Positions 17,401 to 25,325 of a DNA stretch of 64,000 nt are shown piece by piece (within the stretch, counting starts at the first letter, position 1; each line of letters begins with the position of its first letter). Position numbers and translations under genes: made by a program. The DNA is from Natronomonas moolapensis 8.8.11 (GTDB lineage: Archaea; Halobacteriota; Halobacteria; Halobacteriales; Haloarculaceae). The stretch lies in contig NC_020388.1 of NCBI RefSeq assembly GCF_000591055.1, positions 1,922,001 through 1,986,000 on the forward strand. The letters run 5' to 3'. The notes under the pieces were generated by a model. The model saw nothing but the letters and a program-made list of their open reading frames with translations, ran no database searches and was not told where the DNA came from.

Positions 17401-18960
17401 GGAAATGACGAGCGATTCGACTCCTGTGTCCCCCACGACGGGACGGATGGTGCCCGTGATAAACCGAATGTCACCGTCTTGATCCGGATGTTCGACCTGA
17501 TAGCTGACATACTCGCCAGCAGCGGCCCGTTCAATCCAGTCTCGTAGATCCTCCTGTAGATCCGAGGAATGCGACCACCACTCCCCCTCCCAGAACGGCT
17601 CCCCCAAGATATCCGATTTGTCGTTCGAAACGTACTCCAGGGCCGTTTCATTCACATCGATCAGTTCACCAGTGGTTTCCAGTAACCCGACCAGCATCTC
17701 GGGGTCTTCGAACACCGACTCGAAGCGCCGCTCGTTCTCCCGGAGTTCCGCTTGGCGCCGATGTTTTTCCGACACGTCACGGACAACACAGACGATACGG
17801 TCGTCTTCCAGGCGTGTCAGCGATAGTTCGGTCGGAAACTCCCCCTTGCCTGCTGGAGAGGCCGTTACCGTACCTCTCCACTCGCCGTCTGATTGAAGTG
17901 CCGAAAGCGCCTCATCCTCTATGCGCTCGATTTCAGCGGCATCAGTGTACAACTCGCGCCAGGTCTGCCCGAGCAATTCGCTTTGCTCCTCGAACCCGTA
18001 CATTTCAGTATGCGTTTGGTCGACGTACGTGTACGCCTCGCCGTCCAAGATGGCTATCCCATCGCTCGCGTTCTCGATGGCCGATTTAAATGACTCCAGG
18101 CGACGCCGGCGCTCGCGCTGTTCCGTTACGTCCCTCGCGACGGTATGCATGTAGGCCGACCCGTCGCGTTCGATCCGGCGGTTCGAAAACTCCACGTCGA
18201 TCTTCCTGCCGTCGCTCCGAAGCAGTCTGGATTCAGTGGTCGCTGGCTCGCCGGCTAAAATTCGGTCGTGGTAGTCCTGATAGGCGTGTAAGTCGACTTC
18301 CTCGTGGAGATCCGGAATACGCATCGAGAGGAGTTCCTCTCGCTCATAGCCAGTTAGCTCGCAGGCAGCCCGGTTCACTTGGACGAAATTCGCATCCGCA
18401 TCACTAATGAAGATGGCGTCGTTGGAGCCTTCAAACAACGTGTGTGTCCAATCACGTTCGGCCTGTAACTCTTCGTGCTGTCGGAGTCGTGAGATTGCTG
18501 TTTCGACGTTCGAGGCGACGAGCTCTGCCACTTGTGAGTCTTTCTCCGTAAAGGCATCCACCTCGGTGGCTCCGACACTCAAGACGCCGAACTCCGAGAT
18601 CGGCACGAGAATTTCGCTCCGAATCGGGCTGTCTGAGTTGTACGTGGCGTCGGCCTCGTGGACGTCGTCGAACGTTTCCGGACGACTCTGTCTGTACGCA
18701 CGCCCGGCGAGAGAGTCAACTGGAAGGACAGGTGCATCGCCGATCACCTCCTGTGCCTCGCTCGATTCGGCGATCGGGCGGAGTTCGGTTGCCTCCTCGT
18801 CGTATTTCCAGATCGCCGAAAGGGGCGCATCGAAATTGAGATCCAACATCCGGACAGCAACGGCGGAGACGTCCTCGGTCGAACCAGCTTGATTCAGTTC
18901 CGAAGACAACTCGAGCAGTCCCGCAGGGGTGTGTTCAATGTACGTGTCTCCGTCGCTCAT
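14488..18960 (-). CDS. Giant cytosolic histidine kinase with one GAF and nine PAS domains
   Basis: The protein has 1490 residues from ATG 18960, chosen because a minus-strand TATA box lies about 50 bases upstream and the longer frame would begin ahead of that box. The order is GAF (10-160), PAS units at roughly 170, 290, 415, 535, 650, 780, 905, 1030 and 1145, HisKA (about 1265-1330, His1275 in IMRHNIRNDL) and HATPase_c with SELVENAI, DTGPGLPD and GQGLGLWM. No membrane span is seen, so it senses cytosolic cues. PAS5 has a LOV-like GxNxRFLxGPETD loop, but proline replaces the flavin-binding cysteine. PAS2 and PAS4 are near duplicates. It is co-transcribed with the REC-HalX-Bat regulator. Confidence 0.92.
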   Translation of the reverse strand: MSDGDTYIEHTPAGLLELSSELNQAGSTEDVSAVAVRMLDLNFDAPLSAIWKYDEEATELRPIAESSEAQEVIGDAPVLPVDSLAGRAYRQSRPETFDDVHEADATYNSDSPIRSEILVPISEFGVLSVGATEVDAFTEKDSQVAELVASNVETAISRLRQHEELQAERDWTHTLFEGSNDAIFISDADANFVQVNRAACELTGYEREELLSMRIPDLHEEVDLHAYQDYHDRILAGEPATTESRLLRSDGRKIDVEFSNRRIERDGSAYMHTVARDVTEQRERRRRLESFKSAIENASDGIAILDGEAYTYVDQTHTEMYGFEEQSELLGQTWRELYTDAAEIERIEDEALSALQSDGEWRGTVTASPAGKGEFPTELSLTRLEDDRIVCVVRDVSEKHRRQAELRENERRFESVFEDPEMLVGLLETTGELIDVNETALEYVSNDKSDILGEPFWEGEWWSHSSDLQEDLRDWIERAAAGEYVSYQVEHPDQDGDIRFITGTIRPVVGDTGVESLVISGRDITPRERRRRELETFQQAVEDAKDGFAILEDGQYTYVDDTHVEMYGFDDTDQLLGNSWRMLYDEDETERLEADAFPVLESEGHWRGKVTGSRPDGTTFPAEISLTVVDDGPLVCTVRDETARQQRERELELKEQAIDSSNVGVIITDPQREDNPIEYINKGFSDITGYQEADVVGCNPRFLHGPETDPEELSRLREAIAAGEPVTVELKNYRKDGSEYWNRLSVTPVTAADGTLSKFIGIQQDVTARRQRTRSLAEQNRKLELVLSGTDTGIAEWDFATDTISFNQTLIDLFGHDPDDEREFFRIVAPEDRDRVRDLLDRLGEIDDVSVEFRVIDTDGQTRWVHTDAVLRHDEDGGRKLIAIATEITEQKERIRQIQHERKRFEILSESLEEYAFVLLDAEGQIDSWNDGAADIFGYDDEAAIGMQAAELHPEEERKRGIADRLLTQASLGGESTHEGQRVRQDGSSFPAEASYVPLQTEDGVSLGYGMVIRDLSNQRQQRRRTERFVEESVDVVSILDRDGYFTYLSGSAERVLGYDTTRLEQESLFDFVHPEDRKRVMEAFFTAVEDSDSSVQLEFQARDADDEWITVEARGRNLFDDEAIGGFLIYIRDITNIKQQTKKFESVFNQTFQLTGLMNQDGEILELNDPLTEFGGIRAEENSGTPLWECPLFAHSSEVQTQLRQAIDQASSGSFVRFDVEAEGVDGLASFDFSVKPISGQHGEVSFLIFEARDITAQEQRRRHVQVLHRIMRHNIRNDLTKLRGYVDLLESGTDAETREQRAATIRDVLDKWERMADKTQELQSILTSESALASHRSVQQIIEDVQTKKAKQHLNADVTIAADRDIKARIPSDLDKAISELVENAITANDTDQPSVQIGVSQADDQWIEICVSDTGPGLPDMEKSLLETGEETPLSHGQGLGLWMVRALVTRAGGSISVETSRHGSEITLEVPAQPAREDSQTPNIVS

Positions 18961-19008
18961 ACGTTCGATTTCGTTGTTCCGCTGTATTACGTTTTCGTTT
19001 GGGGATAC

Positions 19009-19018
19009 ATTATATATC
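19009..19018 (-). promoter_or_regulatory. TATA element of the kinase-regulator operon
   Basis: On the minus strand the stretch reads gatatataat, about 50 bases ahead of the kinase ATG. The divergent winged-helix gene starts 72 bases to the right, so the control region is shared. Confidence 0.55.
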
Positions 19019-19090
19019 GGAGTCAATAGAACCACTTCGATACATGTAGGGATCAGATATTCACCGTCGAGAACCGACCGTCATAACGAG

Positions 19091-19789
19091 ATGTCGACGG
19101 AAGCAGTTGAACTGCTCGGGCGGAAATACAGCGTCGATATACTGCGAGCGACGAAGGAGCCGCGATCAGTTAGCTGGCTGAGCCAAGCGCTAGATATCCC
19201 GGTTGCCACCTGCTATAGGCGTGTGGAGGAACTCTCCGATAACATGTATTTACGCGAGGTCGCGGCGGACGAGAGTACGAATAGAACGCAGTACTGCCGA
19301 ACGACGGATAGCATCGAGGTCGACTTCGCATCCGATTTGTTAGTCAGTGGCTCTCGATCCGAGGATACGCGAGAACTACCGAGAGATACGATACCGTTAG
19401 ATTCCGTTACGTTCGATGAGTTCTCCCGGACGGTTGCTATCGTCGAAGACTACTTCGGGGATCTGATCGACGATGTCGCCGTTCACGCACCCGTTTCGCG
19501 CCGACAGCTCGTGGCGGTGCTGGCACGAGCCCAGCTCTCGGGTGCCCGGCTCGCCGATGACGGGCTCGCCGATAACGGTGATATCGTCTATCAGTCGAAC
19601 GGCGAGACGTTCTTTTGGCTCGACGGTGATTTCTGGGCGAATTTAGGCGGGGACCACTACTTGCGCCCGGACGAGGGACGAGCGGCCAGAGAAGTCCATC
19701 GCCGACTCGTCGAGGCGATCGGCGGCGTCGCCGACTGCAACCGCGAGCGCGATCCGTTTATCCTTATTAACGGAACTCCTGAACGCTGA
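19091..19789 (+). CDS. Winged-helix transcriptional regulator
   Basis: This 232-residue protein begins with a winged helix-turn-helix (residues 1-75): AVELLGRKYSVDILRATKEP, then VSWLSQALDIPVATCYRRVEEL with a recognition helix, and a wing ending YCRTT. The C-terminal part is unrecognised and ends in an alpha/beta region (DIVYQSNGETFFWLDGDFW). It is divergent from the giant kinase operon and shares its promoter region, which suggests it may regulate that operon. The ATG at 19091 places MSTEAVELLG at the N-terminus, the usual length ahead of the winged helix. Confidence 0.8.
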   Translation: MSTEAVELLGRKYSVDILRATKEPRSVSWLSQALDIPVATCYRRVEELSDNMYLREVAADESTNRTQYCRTTDSIEVDFASDLLVSGSRSEDTRELPRDTIPLDSVTFDEFSRTVAIVEDYFGDLIDDVAVHAPVSRRQLVAVLARAQLSGARLADDGLADNGDIVYQSNGETFFWLDGDFWANLGGDHYLRPDEGRAAREVHRRLVEAIGGVADCNRERDPFILINGTPER

Positions 19790-20017
19790 TATCGTGTGAT
19801 TCGCTCTGTTTGGTCGGACAGGACAGATCCTCGATCGAGCATCAGTGTTTTCAATTCTGGACGGAGTGGTTGCCGACGCTGCACGGCAGGGTTGTCGCCG
19901 GCGATAGATCGATGCTCACTCAACACAGTACGCGTCCACGCCATCTGTATTCTGGGCGGGTCACATACACGCTCTCAGTCATCACTCGTCCGCTTTGACT
20001 TCCTCCCACCCCTTTAG
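19790..20017. other. Intergenic stretch leading to an IS-end hairpin
   Basis: I see no gene in this stretch. It ends in the hairpin described separately, after which a truncated reading frame begins. Confidence 0.5.
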
Positions 20018-20032
20018 GAGTGGGAGGATGTC
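19997..20032. repeat. Solitary IS200/IS605-type end hairpin, copy 2
   Basis: The left arm gacttcctcccac pairs with gtgggaggatgtc with one mismatch across a loop of about 10 bases. The right arm and following aa match copy 1 near 10207-10222. No transposase or TnpB lies next to it. It interrupts a reading frame, so it looks like an insertion relic. Confidence 0.6.
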
Positions 20033-20161
20033 AAGGCTAACTTCGCGTGCATCGGCACGCACGATTCGGAGACCGACTGCATCGGGCACAGGGCTTCGGT
20101 CGGGATCTATGGCCGGTCTCTCAACGGGATTCCGATCACCGAGGACACCCCCGCCGAGTGA
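20018..20161 (+). pseudogene. Truncated gene fragment, about 47 codons
   Basis: After the hairpin an open frame runs to TGA at 20159-20161 and reads NFACIGTHDSETDCIG, then HRASVGIYGRSLNGIP. The composition is that of a real haloarchaeal protein, but a TAG at 20015-20017 within the hairpin and the absence of a start codon show that the front is lost. I do not recognise the family. It converges with the threonine-synthase-like gene, whose stop begins one base further on. Confidence 0.5.
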
Positions 20162-20162
20162 C

Positions 20163-21338
20163 TCAGATGCCCTGGCTCATCAGCCGGCTCCGGACGATGT
20201 CGGCGTCTTTGTTTCCCATTGCGGTGTTGAGGATGACGACCGTATCGTCGGGACCGAACGACCCCGCGTCGGCGAGGTCCCACGCGCCTGCCGCGGCGGT
20301 CCCGCAGGCAACCGAGATTTCGAGGCCCTCGTGTTGGGCGACGGTCGCGGCGCTGTCGAGGAGGTCCTGATCGTCGACCGCGACCCCCCTGCCGCCGCTG
20401 GCTCGGACCGCCTCGGCGGCTGCCAGCCCCCCTGCCGGATCGGGGATCTCGAGGCTACCGACGACCGTGTCCGGTACGTCCCACGGCTCGGGGTCGCGTC
20501 CGTCCTCGACCGCTTCGGCGACGGGCGCACAGCCGTCCGGCTGGGCGGCGTACAGTTCCGGTGTCTCCTCGAGGAGGTCGGCCGTCTCGAGCTCGCGGGC
20601 ACCCTTCCAGATGCCGGCGATCGTCGCCCCGTGGCCGACGGGGACGACGACGGCGTCGGGGGCCGTCCACCCCAGCTCCTCGGCGATCTCGTAGTAGATC
20701 GGCTTGGTTCCCTCGTGGCGGAACGGCGACTCGAACGGACCAGCCGGGAACCACACTTCCTCGTCGGCCGCGGGCATGGACTCGCGCTCTTTCTCGTAGG
20801 TCGCTCGTGCGTCGTCGAAACGCCCTTCGACGACGCGCATGTCGCCGCCGTGGACGTTGATCATCGCCTTGCTTATGAACGTGGCTCGACTCGGGACGAA
20901 GGACCGCGAGAGAAGCCCAGCACGGGCGGCGTAGGCGGCCGCGGACTGCCCGTCGTCGCCCGTCGTCGCCAGTGCGAGGGTGTCGGCCTCGGCTCGGCGG
21001 GCGGCTTCCGCGACGAGCGCCAGCCCGCGGTCGGTGACGGAGCCGGTGGGGTTGTGGGCTTCGTTCTTCACGAGAACGCGGCCGACGCCCAACTCTTCGG
21101 CCAACCGTGGCGCTTCGACGAGCGGCGTCGCACCCTCGCCCATTCCGTCGGGGACGAACGGCAGCAGTTCGCGGTGTTTCCACCCCCCCGAGCGGTCGGC
21201 GAACGCCGCCGCCGAGAAGTCGGTCGAGAGGTCGTATTGGGCGTCGAGCGAGCCGGCACACTCCGGGCAGCGCATCGCACTCTCGTCGTCGGTCGTCGTT
21301 CCACAGTCGGTACAGCGGAATCCCTCGAACGCGCTCAT
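20163..21338 (-). CDS. Threonine synthase-like PLP-fold protein lacking the catalytic lysine
   Basis: This 391-residue protein starts with a zinc ribbon (C9, C12, C24, C27) as in archaeal threonine synthases, followed by the fold-type II PLP domain. The site that is normally NPTGSFKDRG, where K forms the Schiff base, reads NPTGSVTDRG here (Thr102). The next substrate loop, normally STGN, reads TTGDDGQS, and the phosphate loop is GHGATIAGIWKG. Threonine synthesis therefore cannot use the usual mechanism, and a true ThrC should be encoded elsewhere. A regulatory or binding role, or a different chemistry, is possible. The ATG at 21338 puts the zinc ribbon at the N-terminus. Confidence 0.8.
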   Translation of the reverse strand: MSAFEGFRCTDCGTTTDDESAMRCPECAGSLDAQYDLSTDFSAAAFADRSGGWKHRELLPFVPDGMGEGATPLVEAPRLAEELGVGRVLVKNEAHNPTGSVTDRGLALVAEAARRAEADTLALATTGDDGQSAAAYAARAGLLSRSFVPSRATFISKAMINVHGGDMRVVEGRFDDARATYEKERESMPAADEEVWFPAGPFESPFRHEGTKPIYYEIAEELGWTAPDAVVVPVGHGATIAGIWKGARELETADLLEETPELYAAQPDGCAPVAEAVEDGRDPEPWDVPDTVVGSLEIPDPAGGLAAAEAVRASGGRGVAVDDQDLLDSAATVAQHEGLEISVACGTAAAGAWDLADAGSFGPDDTVVILNTAMGNKDADIVRSRLMSQGI

Positions 21339-21590
21339 GTCCGCCCTTCGGGCGTCCCCCGCAAAGCCCTGTCCTTTGCGGTCGTCGCCGCCGTCGCGCG
21401 TCGCACTCCCGCGGACGTCGTCCTGTCGGACGCACTGTGGACGGCGTGTCTCGGACGTCTCTCCCGTGCCGGTCATCGATAGAATAAACACCCGCTTGAA
21501 CCAGATAAAACACCATATATATCGTTATAATTCGGCGATCGAGCCACGATAAGCTTTTTTAATCGGTCTGTCCGTCCGAACCCACAGTCG

Positions 21591-23111
21591 ATGGATACAG
21601 ACAACCACGCTGTCTCGGCGGACGCGAACGACGAACGGTTGCGCATCGAGGACGGACTGATCGTGAACGCACAGGGGGCCGTCGACGTCGTCCACGAGAC
21701 ATCCAGATCGGTCGACAGCCAGTTGGCTTCGATCCGCGAGGCCGCCGGCGCGCAGGTCGAGGACATGGACTCGGTCGTCGACGACGTCACCGACCTGAGC
21801 GCGACGATCCAGGAGGTCGCTGCGGGGGCCGACGAAGTGAGCGAGACGACCGACCGGGCGGCGGCCGCGGCGACCGAGGGGCGCGAAGCGACCGACGAGG
21901 CTGCGGACGCGATGACGACCGCCGCGGCGGCGACCCGACGGGTTCAGACGCAGGTCGAGGCGCTGGCCGACCACGTCGAGCGGATCGACCGGGTGGTCGA
22001 AACGATCGACCGGATCGCAGACGAGACGAACCTGCTCGCGCTCAACGCCTCCATCGAGGCCGCCCGCGCGGACGACGACGCCGGCTTCTCGGTCGTCGCC
22101 GAGGAGGTCAAATCGCTCGCCGAGGAGTCGCGCTCGGAGACCGAACGGATCGAGGACGCCGTCGGGGAGATCCAGTCCGTGACCGCCGACGTGAGCGACG
22201 CACTCGGCTCGGCCGTCGAGGCGGTCGAGACCGGGACCGAGCGGATCGAGGCAGCCGAGTCGGAACTCGACGTCGTCGACGAGGAGATGGCGGCGGCGGC
22301 GGCCGGCGTCGACGAGGTATCGACGGCCGTCGCGGAGGGGGCCGACACGAGCACGCGCGTCGCGGACGCCTGCTCGGCCACTGCCGACGCCGCCCGCGAC
22401 ATCGACCGGGCGGTCGAGGCGATCGACGAGGAGCGCGCAGACACCACCGACCTGCTCGCCGAAATCGACGACGCCCTCTCGAGCGTCAGACGACGCCGCG
22501 AGGCCCGCCTCGAGGCCGCCCGGACGGTCCCGACCGGCATCGACGATTTCGACGGCGGCGGCCTTCCGGTCGGTTCCCGAAGCGTGATCGTCACGGACAC
22601 GACGGACGACCCGGCGCTCGAGCGCACCGTCGCCGAGACCGTTGCGGAGTGTTGTGCGACGGCGATCGACGCCGGATGGGCCGTCTCGCTGTCGCCGCCG
22701 CCGGCGCTGGAGCAGTCGACGCTGGCGGACGCGCTGCGCCGACACGCGGGGGTCACAGCGACCGACGCCTTGGCGGGCGATCGGCTCTTCGTGCTCGATC
22801 TCTTCGGCTCCTGGAGCGCCGACGACAACGTGATCGACGTGACCGAGACGGGGCTAGAGCGGGCCAACGAGCGGGTCGACGCCACGCGGGACCGGCCGCT
22901 GTTCGTCATCGGTACCGTCGCCGGCGAGTGCGAACTGATGGGCGAGGCAGCCGCTCGCGAGACGGCCTACGAGAACGACGGCGACGTGCTCGGCGACGAC
23001 GATCTCGTGCTCAACGTCGTCGACGAGGCGTCCGTGTCCGCACAACTGCGCTCCTTTTATACTGGCGCGGCCGACCGGAGTTGCCGGATCGACTCACCCG
23101 GCGGACGGTAA
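21591..23111 (+). CDS. Soluble chemotaxis-type transducer with a KaiC-like tail
   Basis: This 506-residue protein has no membrane segment. Residues 25-300 are a methyl-accepting signalling coiled coil with the conserved tip (IADETNLLALNASIEAARAD and GFSVVAEEVKSLAEES). Residues 313-495 resemble a KaiC/RecA-like domain: it opens VPTGIDDFDGGGLPVGSR, but the following loop is VTDTTDDPALE, so the P-loop lysine is missing. Such a tail could sense a ligand or bind partners without hydrolysing ATP. The product should signal to CheA/CheW in the cytosol. A TATA-like ttttttaa ends about 28 bases before the ATG. Confidence 0.85.
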   Translation: MDTDNHAVSADANDERLRIEDGLIVNAQGAVDVVHETSRSVDSQLASIREAAGAQVEDMDSVVDDVTDLSATIQEVAAGADEVSETTDRAAAAATEGREATDEAADAMTTAAAATRRVQTQVEALADHVERIDRVVETIDRIADETNLLALNASIEAARADDDAGFSVVAEEVKSLAEESRSETERIEDAVGEIQSVTADVSDALGSAVEAVETGTERIEAAESELDVVDEEMAAAAAGVDEVSTAVAEGADTSTRVADACSATADAARDIDRAVEAIDEERADTTDLLAEIDDALSSVRRRREARLEAARTVPTGIDDFDGGGLPVGSRSVIVTDTTDDPALERTVAETVAECCATAIDAGWAVSLSPPPALEQSTLADALRRHAGVTATDALAGDRLFVLDLFGSWSADDNVIDVTETGLERANERVDATRDRPLFVIGTVAGECELMGEAAARETAYENDGDVLGDDDLVLNVVDEASVSAQLRSFYTGAADRSCRIDSPGGR

Positions 23112-23141
23112 CCGCCTTCCGGTCGCCGGGGGCTTCAGGCG

Positions 23142-23315
23142 TCACTCGGCGAAGTAACTGGTGAAGAAGCCGGAGAGGAACGCAGAGACGGCGACGGCGA
23201 CGGCGACCTCGTGGAGGACCCACGGGCTGTCGTCGTCGTCGGCCGCGGCGACGGTGACGGCGACGCTGATTGCGAGCGAGACGATCCCGTTGATGAGGTG
23301 TTTACGGAATGCCAT
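23142..23315 (-). CDS. Small two-helix membrane protein
   Basis: This 57-residue protein starts MAFRKHLINGIVSLAISV. It has two hydrophobic helices (about residues 8-24 and 36-54) separated by an acidic loop ADDDDSPW. The function is unknown; the hairpin layout is common among small haloarchaeal membrane proteins. It converges with the transducer gene, whose stop lies 31 bases away, and is divergent from the FAD oxidoreductase gene. Confidence 0.65.
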   Translation of the reverse strand: MAFRKHLINGIVSLAISVAVTVAAADDDDSPWVLHEVAVAVAVSAFLSGFFTSYFAE

Positions 23316-23477
23316 ATCGGATCCTACGCCCCGAGCGAAATAATTCCCCTGTTTGTGTCCCGGACGCTTCCGGAGGCGTCTCCGGACTCGTAGCCGAGAG
23401 ACGAGTCGCCGCGACCCTCGCCACGACCGCCGGCCGAACACGGAAACCGGTTTGTCGGTCCCGCCCGAAGCCCGCGT

Positions 23478-24731
23478 ATGCACGTCGTCGTTGCCGGTGG
23501 CGGCCTCGCTGGGCTGGTCGCCGCACGGCACCTCGCGGAGACCGGGGCCGAAGTCGAACTGTTCGAGGCGCGAGAGCGCGTCGGCGGCCGGGTCCGGACG
23601 CGCACCGTCGGCGGCCACACTCTCGATCGGGGGTTTCAGGTCCTTTTTACTGCTTACCCCGCGGCGCGGCGGGAACTCGATTTCGAGGCCCTCGACCTCC
23701 GGCAGTTCGCTCCCGGGGCGACGATCGCGCGGCCGAACCACCGTTCGACGCTCGCCGATCCCCTCGGCGACCCGAGTGCCGCCCTCCCGACGCTTCTGAA
23801 CCGCGACGTCCGGACGGCCGACAAACTCCGACTCTTTCGGCTCCAGCGCGAACTCCGGGGCCGCAGGTGGGACGAGATTCTCGGGGACGACGTCGGTACC
23901 ATCGGGGCGTACCTGGCCGACCGGGGCTTCTCGCGGGCGTTCGTCGAGCGCTTCGCTGCCCCTTTCTACGGGGGTATCACGCTCGATCGCGGGCTCGGGA
24001 CCGCGAGTTCGGTGTTCGAGTACACGTTCAAAGCGCTCTCGGAGGGAGACACCGTCGTCCCCGCCGGCGGGATGGGCGAGATTCCGGCCCAGCTCCGGGA
24101 TCGCGCGACGGCCGCGGGCGCGGACGTCACGACGGGGATCGGCGTCACGGGCCTCGAGACCGACCCCCTCGTCGTCGAGACCGAGGCCGGGGAACGATCG
24201 CCCGACGCAGTCGTGGTCGCGACAGGCCCGAGGACGGCCGCCGAGTTGACGGGCGTCGAAACGCCCGAGGGAACCAGAGCCAGCACGACCGTTCACTGCT
24301 CGATACCCGAGCACCAGCGCCTCGATACGGGCTCGCGAATCGTGTTGAACGCGGCCGACGCCGAGCCGAACACCGTCGCGCCGATGAGCGCGGCCGCCCC
24401 GGAGTACGCCCCCGAGGGCCGACAGCTGCTGAGTGCGACGTTTCTCGGTGTCCGCGAGGACGACGACGAGGCGCTCGGCGAGACCGTCCGGTCGGCGCTG
24501 TCGGCGTGGTTTCCCGAGAACCACTTCGGCGGCTTCGAGACCGTCGGCGTCGACCGGATCGAGTTCGCCCAGTTCGAACAGCCACCGGGATTTCGGTCGT
24601 CGCTTCCCGCTGTCGACGCGCCCGACGGCCCGGTGTTCCTCGCCGGTGGCTTCACCGAGTGGTCCGCGATCCAGGGCGCGCTGGCGAGCGGCCGGCGGGC
24701 CGCCGAGGCCGCGTTGGATACGGTCCGGTAG
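23478..24731 (+). CDS. FAD-dependent amine oxidase/phytoene desaturase-like protein
   Basis: This 417-residue flavoprotein has the dinucleotide fold VVVAGGGLAGLVAARHLAE at the N-terminus, the ARERVGGRVRT motif that follows the first beta-alpha-beta unit in the amine oxidase/desaturase family, and a C-terminal FAD motif VFLAGGFTEWSAIQGALASG. The substrate is not evident. Relatives include carotenoid desaturases, protoporphyrinogen oxidase and monoamine oxidases, and no carotenoid gene is adjacent. It is transcribed alone and converges with the cupin gene. Confidence 0.85.
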   Translation: MHVVVAGGGLAGLVAARHLAETGAEVELFEARERVGGRVRTRTVGGHTLDRGFQVLFTAYPAARRELDFEALDLRQFAPGATIARPNHRSTLADPLGDPSAALPTLLNRDVRTADKLRLFRLQRELRGRRWDEILGDDVGTIGAYLADRGFSRAFVERFAAPFYGGITLDRGLGTASSVFEYTFKALSEGDTVVPAGGMGEIPAQLRDRATAAGADVTTGIGVTGLETDPLVVETEAGERSPDAVVVATGPRTAAELTGVETPEGTRASTTVHCSIPEHQRLDTGSRIVLNAADAEPNTVAPMSAAAPEYAPEGRQLLSATFLGVREDDDEALGETVRSALSAWFPENHFGGFETVGVDRIEFAQFEQPPGFRSSLPAVDAPDGPVFLAGGFTEWSAIQGALASGRRAAEAALDTVR

Positions 24732-24748
24732 TCGCGCTATTGCCGCGG

Positions 24749-25237
24749 TTACGGGTCGACTGGCGGCGGGCCGACGATCTCGATGCCGTGCTCGGGGGCC
24801 AGCTCTGAGACCCTGGCGACGGCGGCCTCCGACGGCGGGTCCGAGGGAACGGTCGCCGAGTCGACCGGTTCGCCGACCGCCGTCACGAACTCGTCGAACC
24901 CACCCGGCGACGTCGAAGTGACGATCGTCGCCGGCTCCGTCGCCACGACGCTGTGTTCTCGTCCCTTCGGGAGGACGGCCGACCCGCCGGTTCCGAGCGA
25001 GCGGGTCTCGGTCGGCGTATGTACCTCGATCGCCCCCTCGGTCACGTGGAGCGTCTCGTCGGCCGACGCGTGGACGTGCATCGGCGGCGCGTGGCCCTCC
25101 CGGAGGCGCATCTCGACGACCGAACAGCGGCCGTCGGTCGCCTCGCCCGGGACGCGGACGTAGGACAACGTATCCAGAAAACGGTACGGCTCGGCCGCCC
25201 CGGCGGTTCCCATCGCCGGTTCGACGAACGACGACAT
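24749..25237 (-). CDS. Cupin-domain protein
   Basis: This 162-residue protein contains a single cupin barrel. Motif 1 is HAPPMHVHASADETLHVTEG (metal ligands His, His, Glu, His equivalents) and motif 2 is LPKGREHSV. The C-terminal 45 residues are acidic and probably helical. Stand-alone cupins of this kind include dioxygenases, isomerases and ligand-binding proteins, so the reaction is not predicted. It converges with the FAD oxidoreductase gene. Confidence 0.85.
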   Translation of the reverse strand: MSSFVEPAMGTAGAAEPYRFLDTLSYVRVPGEATDGRCSVVEMRLREGHAPPMHVHASADETLHVTEGAIEVHTPTETRSLGTGGSAVLPKGREHSVVATEPATIVTSTSPGGFDEFVTAVGEPVDSATVPSDPPSEAAVARVSELAPEHGIEIVGPPPVDP

Positions 25238-25325
25238 GCTGTCGGAGTGGTCCGTCGCGGATACACAAAACTGTTGTCGCCCGAACGGTCCCGCGTCCCG
25301 GTCGCGACTCGGCCGACGGTATCGC

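Noticed and set aside
22854-23045. Long antisense frames opposite GC-rich genes, for example in the transducer, gltB, proS and purNH regions
   Set aside because: In GC-rich haloarchaeal DNA the opposite strand is often open by chance. These frames lack haloarchaeal protein character (excess Arg, Pro, Ser) and promoter signals.
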